Source of the DNA: Physcomitrium patens
Lineage: Eukaryota; Streptophyta; Bryopsida; Funariales; Funariaceae
Direction: 5' to 3'
NCBI RefSeq assembly: GCF_000002425.4
Contig: NC_037273.1
Location: 646,999 to 710,998, forward strand
DNA: 64,000 bases
The notes below the pieces were generated by a model, which saw nothing but the letters and a program-made list of their open reading frames with translations, was not told the origin of the DNA and did no database searches. Position numbers and translations under genes: made by a program. Positions 10,813 to 21,000 of the stretch are shown here, piece by piece; position 1 is the first letter of the stretch; the number at the start of each line of letters is the position of its first letter.

Positions 10813-12132
10813 TGTCGTATTATATGTTGTCTTGCTTAGAAATGCACCACGTACCTAATTGTACAAGGTGAGATTATATTTCAGAAGTATCCAAGAAATC
10901 TTAATAGATTTCATCCATATTAGAAGAATATAATCCAAATTCTAATTCAAAAGTACTAAAAAACACTCTTCTTAATAACTTCAATCACACATAAATCTAA
11001 ATTATTTAATTATTTTCATATTTAAGTAATTTAGATTTTTCTTATAAGCCCCAATCTTAATCAATGAGCTTTGACATGCTATAAATTTTAATTTGGTTGT
11101 CTATTTGATGTAAAATTTTACATACAATTTTTAATATAAGTCTTCAATATGCTCAAGAATTTTCAACTGAATCCAATCTACAAATTGTGAGAAAACTTCC
11201 AAAAATTGCATTGATATTACTTGGCCGCCAACTTGAAAGGTGAAGCAAAAGTTCCAACAGTGATTTTTCCTTCTCTAATCATTAACTTCGGCTCAAAATT
11301 GGTATGCACCTTGATCTTCAAGTCCTTCAAGACCATGCCAAATTTTACCTTGATCCAACTAATAGATCTCTAAATGTCATAGAAACCTTATTCAACCTCA
11401 AACTACCAACTTCCGATATGTTCTTGTAATAAAACCTAGATATCTCTCAATTGCACTATAAGATTATCACAATATTTTACATACACTTAAAACACCTAAT
11501 TATCTAAGTACTATCAATATTTGAATTGTAGATGTAATATCAATATTATGAACTAGCCAAGAGTACTAGTCCTAATTTCATTGCATAAATCCCAAGTTGC
11601 CAATATAAACCTTGACTTCCAACAATAATTGCTAACTCTCTCGAAATCATACCAAAATCAACCTTATATATCTAAAATAAGCTTTAACTAGCTCTCAAAA
11701 CTTCATCTTTGATGTCCAAATGAATCCCTAATTTTTCCTAAGCAATCATTTTAAAGGCCAAAGGTCTATTTTGATTCTATCTCACAAATGGTCAACCCTT
11801 AAGTATCAATCTAATCTATCTTAAGAATTTTTTAGCCCAATTCTATCTTTAACTTAATTCTAATATCAACTATATTAATTATTTATCTATTTTAATCATA
11901 TTTTATCAATTTATAGCCTTTCTAAAGTAATAAAAGTATCTCTACAACTAGAAGATAAAATTACTAATTAACCTTCAACCTACTAACTATTATAATAAAA
12001 AAATAATCTAAGAGGCTTTTATAAAAGCCATGTATAGATATCTTGAATTATTATTGAACAAAATAATTAGATATTAATTAGAAATTCAATTTTGATTATA
12101 ATTTTATTATATAATTGTATTACATCACGACA
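10813..12132 (-). repeat. LTR of family B, minus orientation, inserted between gag and protease of E2
   Basis: On the plus strand it runs from TGTCGTATTATATG to ATCACGACA, with inverted ends TGTCG/CGACA. The E1 copy has none of this DNA: there the sequence goes straight from the equivalent of 10800 to that of 12133 (24225-24260). The left end shares a GCACC...ACCTA block with 31490-31510 and, reversed, with the end of LTR A. No exact target duplication is left. Unlike the other two B copies it has no minisatellite. Confidence 0.68.
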
Positions 12133-12179
12133 ACGTTGGTTGTTGTGCTATAGTATTAGATAGCAACATTAGACTTTGT

Positions 12180-12940
12180 GCTATATGTCATACTCCATAA
12201 TTTTTGAAATCTATAGCATTAACTTTCTCTACAATCCGAATTGCCTCTTCAAATATTTGTGGATCCTTTAGTTCTACTTCTTGCTGGATCCAAGATTTCA
12301 AACCTTGTAAGAATTGATCCAACATCTTTGTCTTAAAAACATTACCAATTTAGAAACATAGGTACTTGAATTAGGAGATATAATTTTATATCAATCTAAA
12401 TTAAGTAAGATTTTCTTTCTGATCTTATGCTATCTTCTCTGCACTAATGGGCCAAAATTGATTCTTAAATTCAGTCACATATTCCTCCCAATCACAAAAT
12501 CCACCTTGAGCTCTATAGCTTTGAACTTGATGTTGCCACCAAATGGTTGCCGCATCTCTCAAATAACTGACTGCATACATAATTCCTTCAATGGTATTTA
12601 TATTAGATAATTAGAGGTATTCTCGCATATTGAAGAGCCATTAACATACATCTTCTTGTTTTGAAGTCTCAGAATATGTACTAAGCTTACTCAATTTCAA
12701 CCTAGCAGATGTTGATTCATTTATCCTCAAGGCTTCTATTTGTCTTTGTAAAGAAGCTATTTGGCCTAAAAGGTATTGTATTTGAGCCTCCATATGGGAT
12801 TACTCTACCATATCTTTTATGCTATAATTTTTTTGCTGAATTCTACTATTATAATGCCTTCTCACCTCTTGGTTGACTTTTTAAGAGTAACTCATTGTAG
12901 CCTCAATGCAATATCCAATGTAACTACAACAATTGATCTT
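12180..12940 (-). pseudogene. E2 Gag (capsid region)
   Basis: Minus-strand translation gives YLRDAATIWWQHQVQSYRAQ, then GGFCDWEEYVTEFKNQFWPI, then KTKMLDQFLQGLKSWIQQEV, then FEEAIRIVEKVNAIDF. This is the retrotransposon gag domain (W-x-x-F...F...R-L...Y...F...L). The reading is nearly continuous with a few stops. It is the best-preserved coding part of E2, and the equivalent E1 piece is at about 24290-24900. Confidence 0.8.
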
Positions 12941-12993
12941 ACATTAGATGATGATTGTAGATACATTATCAAAAAAAATAATAGTCTAACACT

Positions 12994-13006
12994 CACTCTA
13001 ATACCA
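12994..13006 (-). other. Primer-binding site of E2 (initiator tRNA-Met type)
   Basis: On the minus strand it reads TGGTATTAGAGTG, one base off the common plant primer site TGGTATCAGAGC in its first 11 bases. It starts one base from the LTR end, as expected. Confidence 0.75.
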
Positions 13007-13007
13007 A

Positions 13008-13584
13008 TGAAATAGGACCAATTCATCTTAAAAATTTAAGACCTTTCAAATCTTTAGTAATATAAAGCCTTATCACAAAGTAAGATAAAATAAAAGAAAA
13101 TAAAATTAAATAATATTGAATAGAATTAATCAAAATAGGATACAAAAGATAAAACTAAGCAAAAAAAAATAAAATAGAACATGATCAAATAGAAGGATGC
13201 AAAATCAAATTTTATTAAAAAGAGGATCCAAAGTCATGTTTGAATAGATGCGTCAAAAGATCTTAGTCAATTCTATTTATATTTTATTCTATCACCTTCG
13301 ACTTTCTAAAATATTCTTAGATAATGGACCCCATGTAGATAAGTACCTTAAATTCCTTCTAGAAGGTTTCATGGTAGGCTTCATTAAGATAACCACCTTA
13401 AGCCTTCTCTAGAAGGTTCTATGGTCGATCTTATTTAGATAATTATCCTAAATTCTTTCTAGAATATTCTACTATTGATCCTACTTGGTCCACTTATTTA
13501 ATTTTAATTCTAGAAACTTCTATGGTTCTAACTATCTATCCCTACATATCAATAATACTAATATCTTATCTATACCTTATTACA
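13008..13584 (-). repeat. 5' LTR of E2
   Basis: 577 bp, plus-strand TGAAATAGG to TTACA, homologous to 4543-5111. In element orientation U3 has the repeated units, then a TATA box (about 13270), then R/U5 ending at the primer site. A perfect three-pentamer heat shock element, TTCTAGAATATTC, is at 13457-13469 and a near-perfect one at 13357-13370. Confidence 0.85.
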
Positions 13585-13589
13585 AATAG

Positions 13590-13719
13590 TCTAGAAGATA
13601 TTATATTGCATACTTTTTTATATTGGCATGACTAACAAGAATACATTAAACCTCAAACATTATGATCCAAAATTGTCCAAAACAATATCCTTGAGATCTA
13701 TTCTAAAGTCTTCTCACGC
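13590..13719 (-). pseudogene. Gypsy element E1, middle fragment
   Basis: Parallels 8555-8690 of E2 (blocks around GCATACTTT and TTCTAAAGTCTTCTC), so it is E1 integrase sequence left between the E2 insertion and the element A insertion. Joining 4542, 13590, 13719 and 22378 gives an uninterrupted E1. Confidence 0.75.
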
Positions 13720-15019
13720 TGTCGTGTTGTAACACGAGTATACCGTGAAAATATAAAGAAAAGGGACTTTTATTAATATTCAGTTACCTTGAATATTGGG
13801 AGCAACGACCAACTCCAGTGCAAATATTGAGTGGTCAGGTTCAGTCACCCCGTTACAGTGAGCTGGGGCATACTAAAATGCTCCGTTCGATTCCAATAAC
13901 TGGAGTCAGCAGGAAGGGAAAGGACCAATTCACGCGACAGGTGAGCCTGGTTCGAAGAGCCAATTGGATCCAATTTTGAGAATCCAATCCGGTTCCTCTT
14001 ACCCAATATGAGACTTGAATTGGTCGGGCAACCCAATGCGATCCAATTTCGAGAATCCAATCCGGGTCCTCTTATCCAATATGAGACTTGAATTGGTCGG
14101 GCGACCCAATGCAGTCTAATTATGGGAAAATCCAGGTCTTACTTCGAGCATCTTACCCAATATGAGACCTGAATTCGTCGAGTGACTCAATGTGGATCCG
14201 AGTACGGGGTTTCGATTCTATTTCAAGCTGTCCTATTCTCTGTGCCATTTCGAAAGCTCTGATGGTGGGAGCCAATTTCGGATCTAAGCTCTGACGATGG
14301 GAGCCAATTCCGGATCCAAGACGGAAGATTGAAGAAATTAAGAGGATAAGGTTAGGAGAAGAATGAGATCAAGGGGGGATTTTTTTTTTGGAGATCAGAG
14401 AAGAGCTAGCTTCAAGCTCTTGGGAAGGTTACGAGTTTTTTTTCATTGGAGGTTTTTTGAAGATCAAGGGAATTGGAGAGAAGCTTCATGCTTTGGGTCG
14501 GGGAAGAAAAGACGGAGAATTGGATTTTTCTTCTTCATAGAGTTTTGGGAAGACTGAGGCAATCGTTGCTGAAGTCAGTGTTGTAATGGTGAATCGAGAT
14601 TTTTTTTAATGAAGTGGGTTTGATTACTCTTGACTGTTTTGTGAAATCGAGTTACGTCTGTGATTGAAGGATTAAAAAGGTGTCTATAGGATTGAGTGTG
14701 CGGAGTGAATGAAATTTATTGGGTTAATCTACCAAGACAGTCAGTGGATACAAGATTGTAAGTACAAAGCGGTATCGGAGATTAGCAGATTGGGTTGTTC
14801 GGGGTTCTCTATAACGTCTAGAGACCTACCGGCTGGGGCAAAAGGCACTTCGACAAGCAGTCGAAGAGCATCCGTATAGATTTACGGTGTATTCTTGCAG
14901 TCGTTTATATTCCAGCAATCAAAAACTGATAGACTGCTTGATTATTGGCAAATCTCCATACTACCTTCTACAGCCAGACGCCCGGTGCGTTCTCGAACAG
15001 GAAAGCACATAATACGACA
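13720..15019 (+). repeat. 5' LTR of element A
   Basis: 1,300 bp, TGTCGTGTTGTAACACG to TAATACGACA, perfect 5-bp inverted ends. It carries two full 73-bp tandem units and one diverged unit between about 13970 and 14200 (GATCCAATTT...CCCAATGC). The primer site follows after 5 bp. Confidence 0.93.
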
Positions 15020-15024
15020 AAAAG

Positions 15025-15042
15025 TGGTGAACCCGACGTGAA
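15025..15042 (+). other. Primer-binding site of element A, complementary to tRNA-Trp
   Basis: TGGTGAACCCGACGTGAA is the reverse complement of TTCACGTCGGGTTCA plus CCA, the 3' end of plant cytosolic tRNA-Trp as I remember it. 18 consecutive bases match. Most plant gypsy elements use initiator tRNA-Met, so this is a less usual primer. Confidence 0.75.
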
Positions 15043-15090
15043 AGCTTGAGGTAGAAGGTATTGGATTTTGGTTGATTTTATCTTTATTTT

Positions 15091-16014
15091 ATGGAAAACG
15101 AAAATAAAAATTTTGAAGGATTTTTGGGAGGAATTTCTAGTGGGGAGTCTTCTAAAGGACAAGGTATGTACATGGATCCATCTATTGCTAGTATGTTTCA
15201 AGCCTTCTCATTGTCAATGCAGCAACAGCAAAGCAATGATCGAAAGGAAGTTTTGGCAACCAAAGCATTGCAAGTAGTGGTCAATAAAATTGATCAATTT
15301 GATGGGAGGAATATTTCAAGGTATTTAAGATGTTATGTTCGTGAAATGGAATTAAATCGGGTTTCTGAGAAGAAAATGGTTGCACTATTTGGACTTTCCA
15401 CGATACTGGAGATAAGAGACCACATTACATCGATTACGGATCGTTATGGGAATTCATGGGAGGATTTTTCACATGCATTGAAAGACAAATATTTCTTGGA
15501 AGATGCTGATCATGTTACTAAGAAGCTGTTTCTGGGATGGATTGAACGGCCCAATAAGAATTTGCAAGCAATAGAGCTACTAAGGGAATTTGAGAGGCAG
15601 TACTCTCAATTATCGAAGGTAGAAAAATTGACATTGGAGCCGAACAAAGTTGATCTATTTCTTCAAGCTGCTCATGGAGAATTGCAAGAGAAATTAGAAT
15701 CCCTTCTTGAAGACAAAGAAGAAGATGAAGGATTGACAACGAAGTGGAAGAACGTTGAAGATGCGGTGGGGTTGCTTACAAAAAAAGAAAAGAGGAAGGA
15801 TAGGAGCAATATTCCAAAAACAGTACAAGCACCCAAAGCTCCAGTACGTACAATACCACCAACAATGCCTACAATTCAACCTTCGACATCCTTGTCAAAG
15901 AAAGCAGATATGGGTATGGAAGAAATTATACGGGGAATACGAGATCTTCAAATCAAATTGGCAAGACTTGAAGAGAATACTTCTATAAATAATTCGAAGA
16001 ATGTTTCAAAATAA
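15091..16014 (+). CDS. Element A Gag
   Basis: 307 codons from the first ATG after the primer site (49 bases beyond it). The body holds a retrotransposon-gag-like region: FDGRNISRYLRCYVREMELN, WEDFSHALKDKYF, KLFLGWIERPNKNL, LREFERQYSQL, and DLFLQAAHGELQEKLESLL. This is followed by a Lys/Pro-rich linker and a C-terminal coiled-coil-like tail. It forms the particle shell. A TAA (16012-16014) cuts it just before the CCHC knuckle, which continues in the same frame, so the stop is probably a mutated Gln codon rather than a natural end. This is the longest undamaged reading frame at the 5' end of the element. Confidence 0.8.
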   Translation: MENENKNFEGFLGGISSGESSKGQGMYMDPSIASMFQAFSLSMQQQQSNDRKEVLATKALQVVVNKIDQFDGRNISRYLRCYVREMELNRVSEKKMVALFGLSTILEIRDHITSITDRYGNSWEDFSHALKDKYFLEDADHVTKKLFLGWIERPNKNLQAIELLREFERQYSQLSKVEKLTLEPNKVDLFLQAAHGELQEKLESLLEDKEEDEGLTTKWKNVEDAVGLLTKKEKRKDRSNIPKTVQAPKAPVRTIPPTMPTIQPSTSLSKKADMGMEEIIRGIRDLQIKLARLEENTSINNSKNVSK

Positions 16015-16905
16015 GGATATGTACAAAGATGCATTTGGTGTGATGATGCTTCACACACTAGAAAAGATTGCAATGAATTTAATAATATGATACGGCGGGG
16101 AATTATTTGCTAGAAAGATGGGAAGATAGCATTGAAAGATAGGGAGGATCTTCTTCAAACCAATTTTGGCAAGGGAGGAATGAGAGCATTGGTTCAAGAT
16201 TACTTAAAAGAGCATGAAATAGCAGCACGAGAAAGTGCAAGTTATGGTGCTAGAGTAGATGATGAAATTGTTGGAAGTACGGAAACTAGTGAGTTTTGGG
16301 CTTCTGCCGTTTCTACAATGCAAGAAGGGAAATTACCTCGAGAAGCGTTATTGAGAACTGCAGCTACAATACGAGGTAGAACAGGTTGGGAGGATCCTCT
16401 TGAGTCTCTTTCAGTTCATGCATATATTGCTAAGAGCCAACATAAAGCTTTGATGGAAGAAAAGAGACGAAGAAATTTTGATGATACTAGAGAAGAAAAT
16501 TCTTCTAAGAGGCAAACTCGAGGAGACAAGGCTCGAGAGGCAGCTTCACAAGAATTGCCTGTAAAGGATACCTCAGCATCATTGGGAGAAAAAACAAAGG
16601 AGACAAAAGATAAGGGCAAATCAACTGCTTATAAGCTACTTTCTTACATTGAAGCGGCAACAAATTTGAAAGGGGTGTTGGAAGAACGTATATTAAACGC
16701 TAAGGTGGAATTCACATTGAAAGAAGTCTTGGGAATTACAAAGAAGGAGTTTCATGATGTTATCATTGACAGCATTAAGCGAAAGAAGCAATTAATGGAC
16801 GAAACTGGAATGAGTCATGCTATTGATGCAAGAATATGTAGAGATGAAGAAGAGATTGATATTGGTTACAAGCAACCAACAAATAAAAAGAATGGGTATA
16901 ATTAG
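16015..16905 (+). pseudogene. Element A Gag-Pol linker with CCHC knuckle
   Basis: In the same frame as Gag. CIWCDDASHTRKDC (16030-16071) is an exact C-x2-C-x4-H-x4-C zinc knuckle. A TAG at 16111-16113 interrupts, then 16132-16902 is open for 257 codons with a charged, Lys/Glu-rich region and no recognised domain. It ends at TAG 16903-16905, and the protease continues in frame after that. The frame is kept from 15091 to 17460 despite the stops, so Gag and Pol were probably one reading frame. Confidence 0.7.
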
Positions 16906-16938
16906 CGAGTACATTTCGAAGATTCTAGTGACAAGGAA

Positions 16939-17460
16939 ATGGAAACTTTGAGCTATTATACTCGAAAGCATTGGGCAAGGGCGACTACTGAGGTATTGGT
17001 GAAGGTAGCAGATATAGAAGAACCAATAGTTGCTTTGGTCGACCATGGTTCTGAAATAAATCTCATGTCTAAAGATCTTTATAAGAAGCAAAAATGGCCA
17101 ATTGATATGGAACATGGATGGGCAATATGAGCAGTTAATAACACATGGGGCGAATTATATGGAGCTTGTCCAGATGTCAAAATTTGGATTGGGGATGTTG
17201 CGACGGAGCAACATTTCTTCGTTCAAGATACAACGTCTTATCCGTTGATTTTAGGACAACCTTATATTACGACAATACGGATGGAAACAAAAGTACTCGA
17301 CGATGGTTCTGCTTATGCAAGGGTACGTAGCGAAGATGGAAGGAAAGCTGTACAATTTCTAACAGTACCTCTTAACCATGAACGGAATCGAGATAGGTTG
17401 AGGGAGAAACCATTGCCAAAGATTGTTGAAGGATTTAAGGATTTTGGGGAGGTACCACTG
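16939..17460 (+). pseudogene. Element A aspartic protease (DHGS active site)
   Basis: VALVDHGSEINLMSKDLYKK has the retropepsin active-site position at 17041-17052, here D-H-G-S rather than the usual D-S/T-G-A. A TGA at 17128-17130, readable as mutated CGA, interrupts. The rest, with SYPLILGQPYITTIRME, supplies the flap-distal ILG motif. It would cleave Gag-Pol. A 1-base frameshift occurs near 17455-17465, after which reading moves to another frame. Confidence 0.75.
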
Positions 17461-17463
17461 TAA

Positions 17464-18611
17464 AGCGAGATTATGGAGGTACAAAAGAGGAGGTACTCTC
17501 ACGAGATGAAGGTGTCTTTGATGCAAGTTTTATTGGTATATTGGAGAATGGAAATATTATGTATAAGAAATTTGATAATTTTAAAAGAAAAGAAAGAAAA
17601 AGATTATATAATATTGAAGGACAATTACGCAAGTTAGGTACATTGTAAGATGATGAGAGGATTTTGGGTGTTTATGAAGAAAATGGACTGGAAGATTCAT
17701 TGGAATTGATTACATCTATTGGATTAGGGGATAATGATAAGGTTGTTGAGATTCATTCAACAGAGGTTTATACCATGCTTGAATCTTTTCAAGCACCAGA
17801 AGTCACTGTAGAGTCGAGATATAAAACGGCAGATAAGAAGGTAAAGCCTGTTGCCGGACCATTACTAGAAGATTCTAAAGAACAAATGGGAGAAGCATCA
17901 AAAGAAGCAAGTTTAAGAGATCCAATGAGTATTGGACATCAGTTTACTAAAGAGACTTTTGAAGAATTGAAGATTGGTTCTGATGGTTCTTTATTGCCGG
18001 AGGAAATTACTTGCTTCAAAAAGATGTTGGCTAAACAAGGTAGATCGTTTGCCTTCGAATCTCATGAAATTGGGTGTGTGGATCCAAATATTATAACACC
18101 TATGGTTATCTTCACTGTACCGCATGTACCTTGGAATCTAAGACCGATTCCAGTACCGAGGGCACATTTACCTAAATTGGTGGAACTATTAAAGAAAAAG
18201 ATAAAGATAAAAATATTGGAACCTTCATTTGCGCCGTATTCTAGTCGATGGTTTACGGTACCTAAGAAGAATGGGTCACTACGGTTTATTCAAGATATGC
18301 AACCGGTGAATGCAGTAACTGTCAGGAATGCAGGAATTGGACCTATTATGGATGAATTTGCTGAGGAGTTTGCTGGAAGGGCGATCTATTCAATGGATGA
18401 TTTATATTCAGGCTATGATCAATTTCAACTTGCCGAAGGAAGTAGAGATATGACAACGATGAGGACACCGCTTAGATTGGTTAAAATGTGCACTCTTCCT
18501 GAAGGTGCGACCAACTCAGTTGTACATATGATGAATGGGATGAATAAGGTATTGAGAGATTTTATTCCGGAAAAGACTATGCCTTTTCTGGATGATGTTC
18601 CTATAAAAGGG
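17464..18611 (+). pseudogene. Element A reverse transcriptase (FLDD)
   Basis: After the frameshift the frame runs through a TAA (17646-17648) and is then open from 17664. RT motifs are in order: APYSSRWFTVPKKNGSLRF, DMQPVNAVTVRN, AIYSMDDLYSGYDQFQL (first catalytic Asp), MRTPLRLVKMCTLPEGATNS, and MPFLDDVPIKG with FLDD at 18585-18596. FLDD instead of YxDD, and PFLDDVPIKG as a block, are unusual in plant gypsy elements. The frame meets TAA at 18612-18614 but continues in the same frame beyond it. Confidence 0.85.
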
Positions 18612-18614
18612 TAA

Positions 18615-20246
18615 AGAGAAGGAGACAAGGATGAAACTTTAGATACGAAGGGGTGTCGCAAATATGTTGTTGATCATATACAAGATTGTGAAAAGATTTT
18701 AACTCGGCTTGGAGAAGTTCATCTTACATTATCGGGTATGAAGTCCATATTTGGAGTACGAGAGGTTGTGATTGTTGGACATTTATGTGGATTTTACGGA
18801 AGAAAACCAGATCCGACTAAAGTTGATGCAATTGGAAGGATGAAAGAGGAGTGTGATTCTTTAATAGAGGTTCGCAGGTTTTTGGGTGCATGTATATTTT
18901 ATCGAATCTGGATCCCTCATTTTGCTCACATAGTGGATCCATTATATGAACTGTTACCCAAGGGTTACCGATTTAAATGGGAAGAAAGGCATATTCAAGC
19001 AATGCAAAGATTGAAGAATTTATTGATGTCACCTCCAATATTGAGGAAGGTTGATTATAAGTGCAATAGACCAGTGATTCTTACTGTGGACGCTAGTTCA
19101 ATTGCCATTGGATGGGCTGTGGGTCAAGATGATTCAAATGGGAGTAGATTTGCAGTTCGATTTGGGGCTAAAGTTTTAAGTATTTATCAGCGTGCATATT
19201 CGCAAGTCAAAAGAGAACTTTGGGGAGTCGTTTTGGCTATGAAAGCTGAAAAGGACTATTTGATTGGGGCAGTAGTAGTAATTGAAACAGATTGCTTGCC
19301 ATTGCTTGGAATGATTATTAACTGTTCGACGCCAGATATTGTGATGTTGAGATGGATTACTTATATTAAGTCACTAAATCTAGAATTTAAGCATATTACT
19401 GGGAAAGAAAATTTAGTAGCAGACATGCTATCTCGAGCAAGATATGAGAGGGAGGACGAAATGGTTGAAGACATTAATGACGTCGGATTGAAATTCTATT
19501 CAATATCAAATCTCAACAAAGAAGACAAGCTATTTCTTGAAGAGTCTTATGAAGGAGAATTATTGGATATTGGTCATTATTTGAATACCTTGACTAAGCA
19601 GGGAAATTGGTCTACAGAAAAATTCAAACAAATAAGAAAAAAAGCATATGGATTTTTACTTCGAGATAGATTCTTATGGAAGAGACCGAAGAAAGGAATT
19701 GGAATGCCACAGCGAGTGATAGGCAAAAAGGAAGAAAGGCTAAAATTATTAAAGGAATTTCATGATAGTTTATGGGCAGGGCATAGAGGAATCTGGACTA
19801 CTTTTGGTAAACTCAAGGAACGATATTGGTGGAAAAATATGTATCGAGATGTGCTCTCATTTGTAGAGTCATGTGAAATCTGTCAATCGTATTCTAATAC
19901 CCGACATCGAGATGGTCTTCATCCTACGTATCCTCTGGCTATTCATTTTAAATGGGTTGTTGATTTGGTTATTATGCCGGTTGGGTTATGGCAGATGAGA
20001 TATTTGGTTTTAGCTCGAGAAGATTTATCAAATCAAGTAGAAGGAAGAGCATTGAGGACAAAATCTACAGAGGGAATTTGTAGGTTTTTGCTTGAAGATG
20101 TCATTTGCCGCTACGAATGCGTAGGAAAAATCACTGCAGATCGTGGAGAATTAAATGCACAAGAAGCTCGTAAGTTCTTTAAAAGATGTGGAGTTAAACT
20201 ATCACTGACTACTGCTTATAATCCAAAAGGGAATGCAAAAAGATAA
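18615..20246 (+). pseudogene. Element A RT connection, RNase H and integrase
   Basis: Open for over 500 codons. Thumb and connection: VGHLCGFYGRKPDPTKVDAI and RRFLGACIFYRIWIPHFAH. RNase H: LTVDASSIAIGWAV (Asp), QVKRELWGVV (Glu), IETDCLPLLG (Asp), VADMLSRAR (Asp), all four catalytic residues kept. Integrase zinc region: FHDSLWAGHRG...CEICQ. Core: FKWVVDLVIMP (Asp), ITADRGELNA (Asp). The frame stops at TAA 20244-20246, exactly where the third catalytic residue (Glu before RGH) is expected. Confidence 0.88.
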
Positions 20247-20938
20247 CGCGGTCACCCACCTATTGTGAAAGCATTAGTTAAAGCTTGTAATGGGAAAGTT
20301 AAAGAGTGGCCACGGCTTTTGTCATTTGCATTATGGGCTGATCGAGCAACACATAGTTTGGTGACAGGATATATGCCAGTAGAACTTATGACAGGTCAAA
20401 AACTAATTATGCTGATTGAAGAAAAGGTACTTACTTAGAGTATGCTACCATAGGAAGATAGATTAACAAGAGAAGAACTTCTGGCTATTAGGATTCGACA
20501 ATTGGAGCAAAGAACGGAAGATGTCTAGATAGCATTGGGAAGGTTAAAAAGAGCAAGGTTACAAAACAAGGCGCGATTCGATAAGCAACATCAATTGAGA
20601 CCAAAAGCAATCAAAGAAGGTGACTAGGTACTTGTTTATGACAATAGTCTACTTAATCAACATAGTACTTGCGGAAATTTTTAAAACGTTGGATTGGACC
20701 ATATGTGGTAACAACTGTTCATGGTAATGCGACTTACTCGTTACGGGAGTTAGATGGTACAAAATTGAAAATACCAATTACAGGGAAGCGAGTAAAAATA
20801 TTTAAACGAAGACACGTAGAGGTGAATATGGAAGACCTTAATGAAGGTATAGAAATTCAGCAGCAAGAAGATGAAAGTGATTTGGATAATGAAGGTGACG
20901 AAGACGAACAGGACAAAGACGTAGAGCATATATTCTGA
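20247..20938 (+). pseudogene. Element A integrase C-terminal part
   Basis: Continues in frame after 20246 with IVKALVKACNGKVKEWPRLL, FALWADRATHS and VELMTGQK. Several TAG stops follow that read naturally as mutated Trp or Gln codons, e.g. in GD-stop-VLVYD near 20625. A frameshift near 20660 leads to 20669-20938: KFLKRWIGPYVVTTVHGNAT, LRELDGTKLKIPITGKRVKI, then an acidic tail. This is the GPF/Y-like module. No chromodomain follows; the acidic tail ends 60 bp before the 3' LTR. Confidence 0.75.
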
Positions 20939-20984
20939 ATCAAACAGCAATTGGGTAAATTGGTGCATACCGGAGGATGCACAG

Positions 20985-21000
20985 GTTTAGAGGGGGTGGA
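20985..21000 (+). other. Polypurine tract of element A
   Basis: The purine run AGAGGGGGTGGA lies directly before the 3' LTR start TGTCATG, which is where plus-strand DNA synthesis is primed in LTR elements. Confidence 0.75.

Larger units (their letters stand above)
4543..13584 (-). mobile_element. Complete but dead Ty3/gypsy element E2 with LTRs and AATAG target duplication
   Basis: Two homologous LTRs (4543-5111 and 13008-13584) enclose, reading leftwards, gag, CCHC knuckle, protease, RT, RNase H and integrase. A primer site resembling the initiator tRNA-Met site lies next to the right LTR (12994-13006). The 5 bp outside both ends are identical: AATAG at 4538-4542 and at 13585-13589. The flanks rejoin into one continuous E1 sequence when compared with the E2 internal copy at about 8540-8690. 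Removing the two later insertions leaves about 5.4 kb, a usual gypsy size. Confidence 0.88.

Noticed and set aside
14363-15277. Open stretches inside the 5' LTR and leader of element A
   Set aside because: They fall in LTR and primer-site sequence and overlap the real Gag start at 15091 in other frames.
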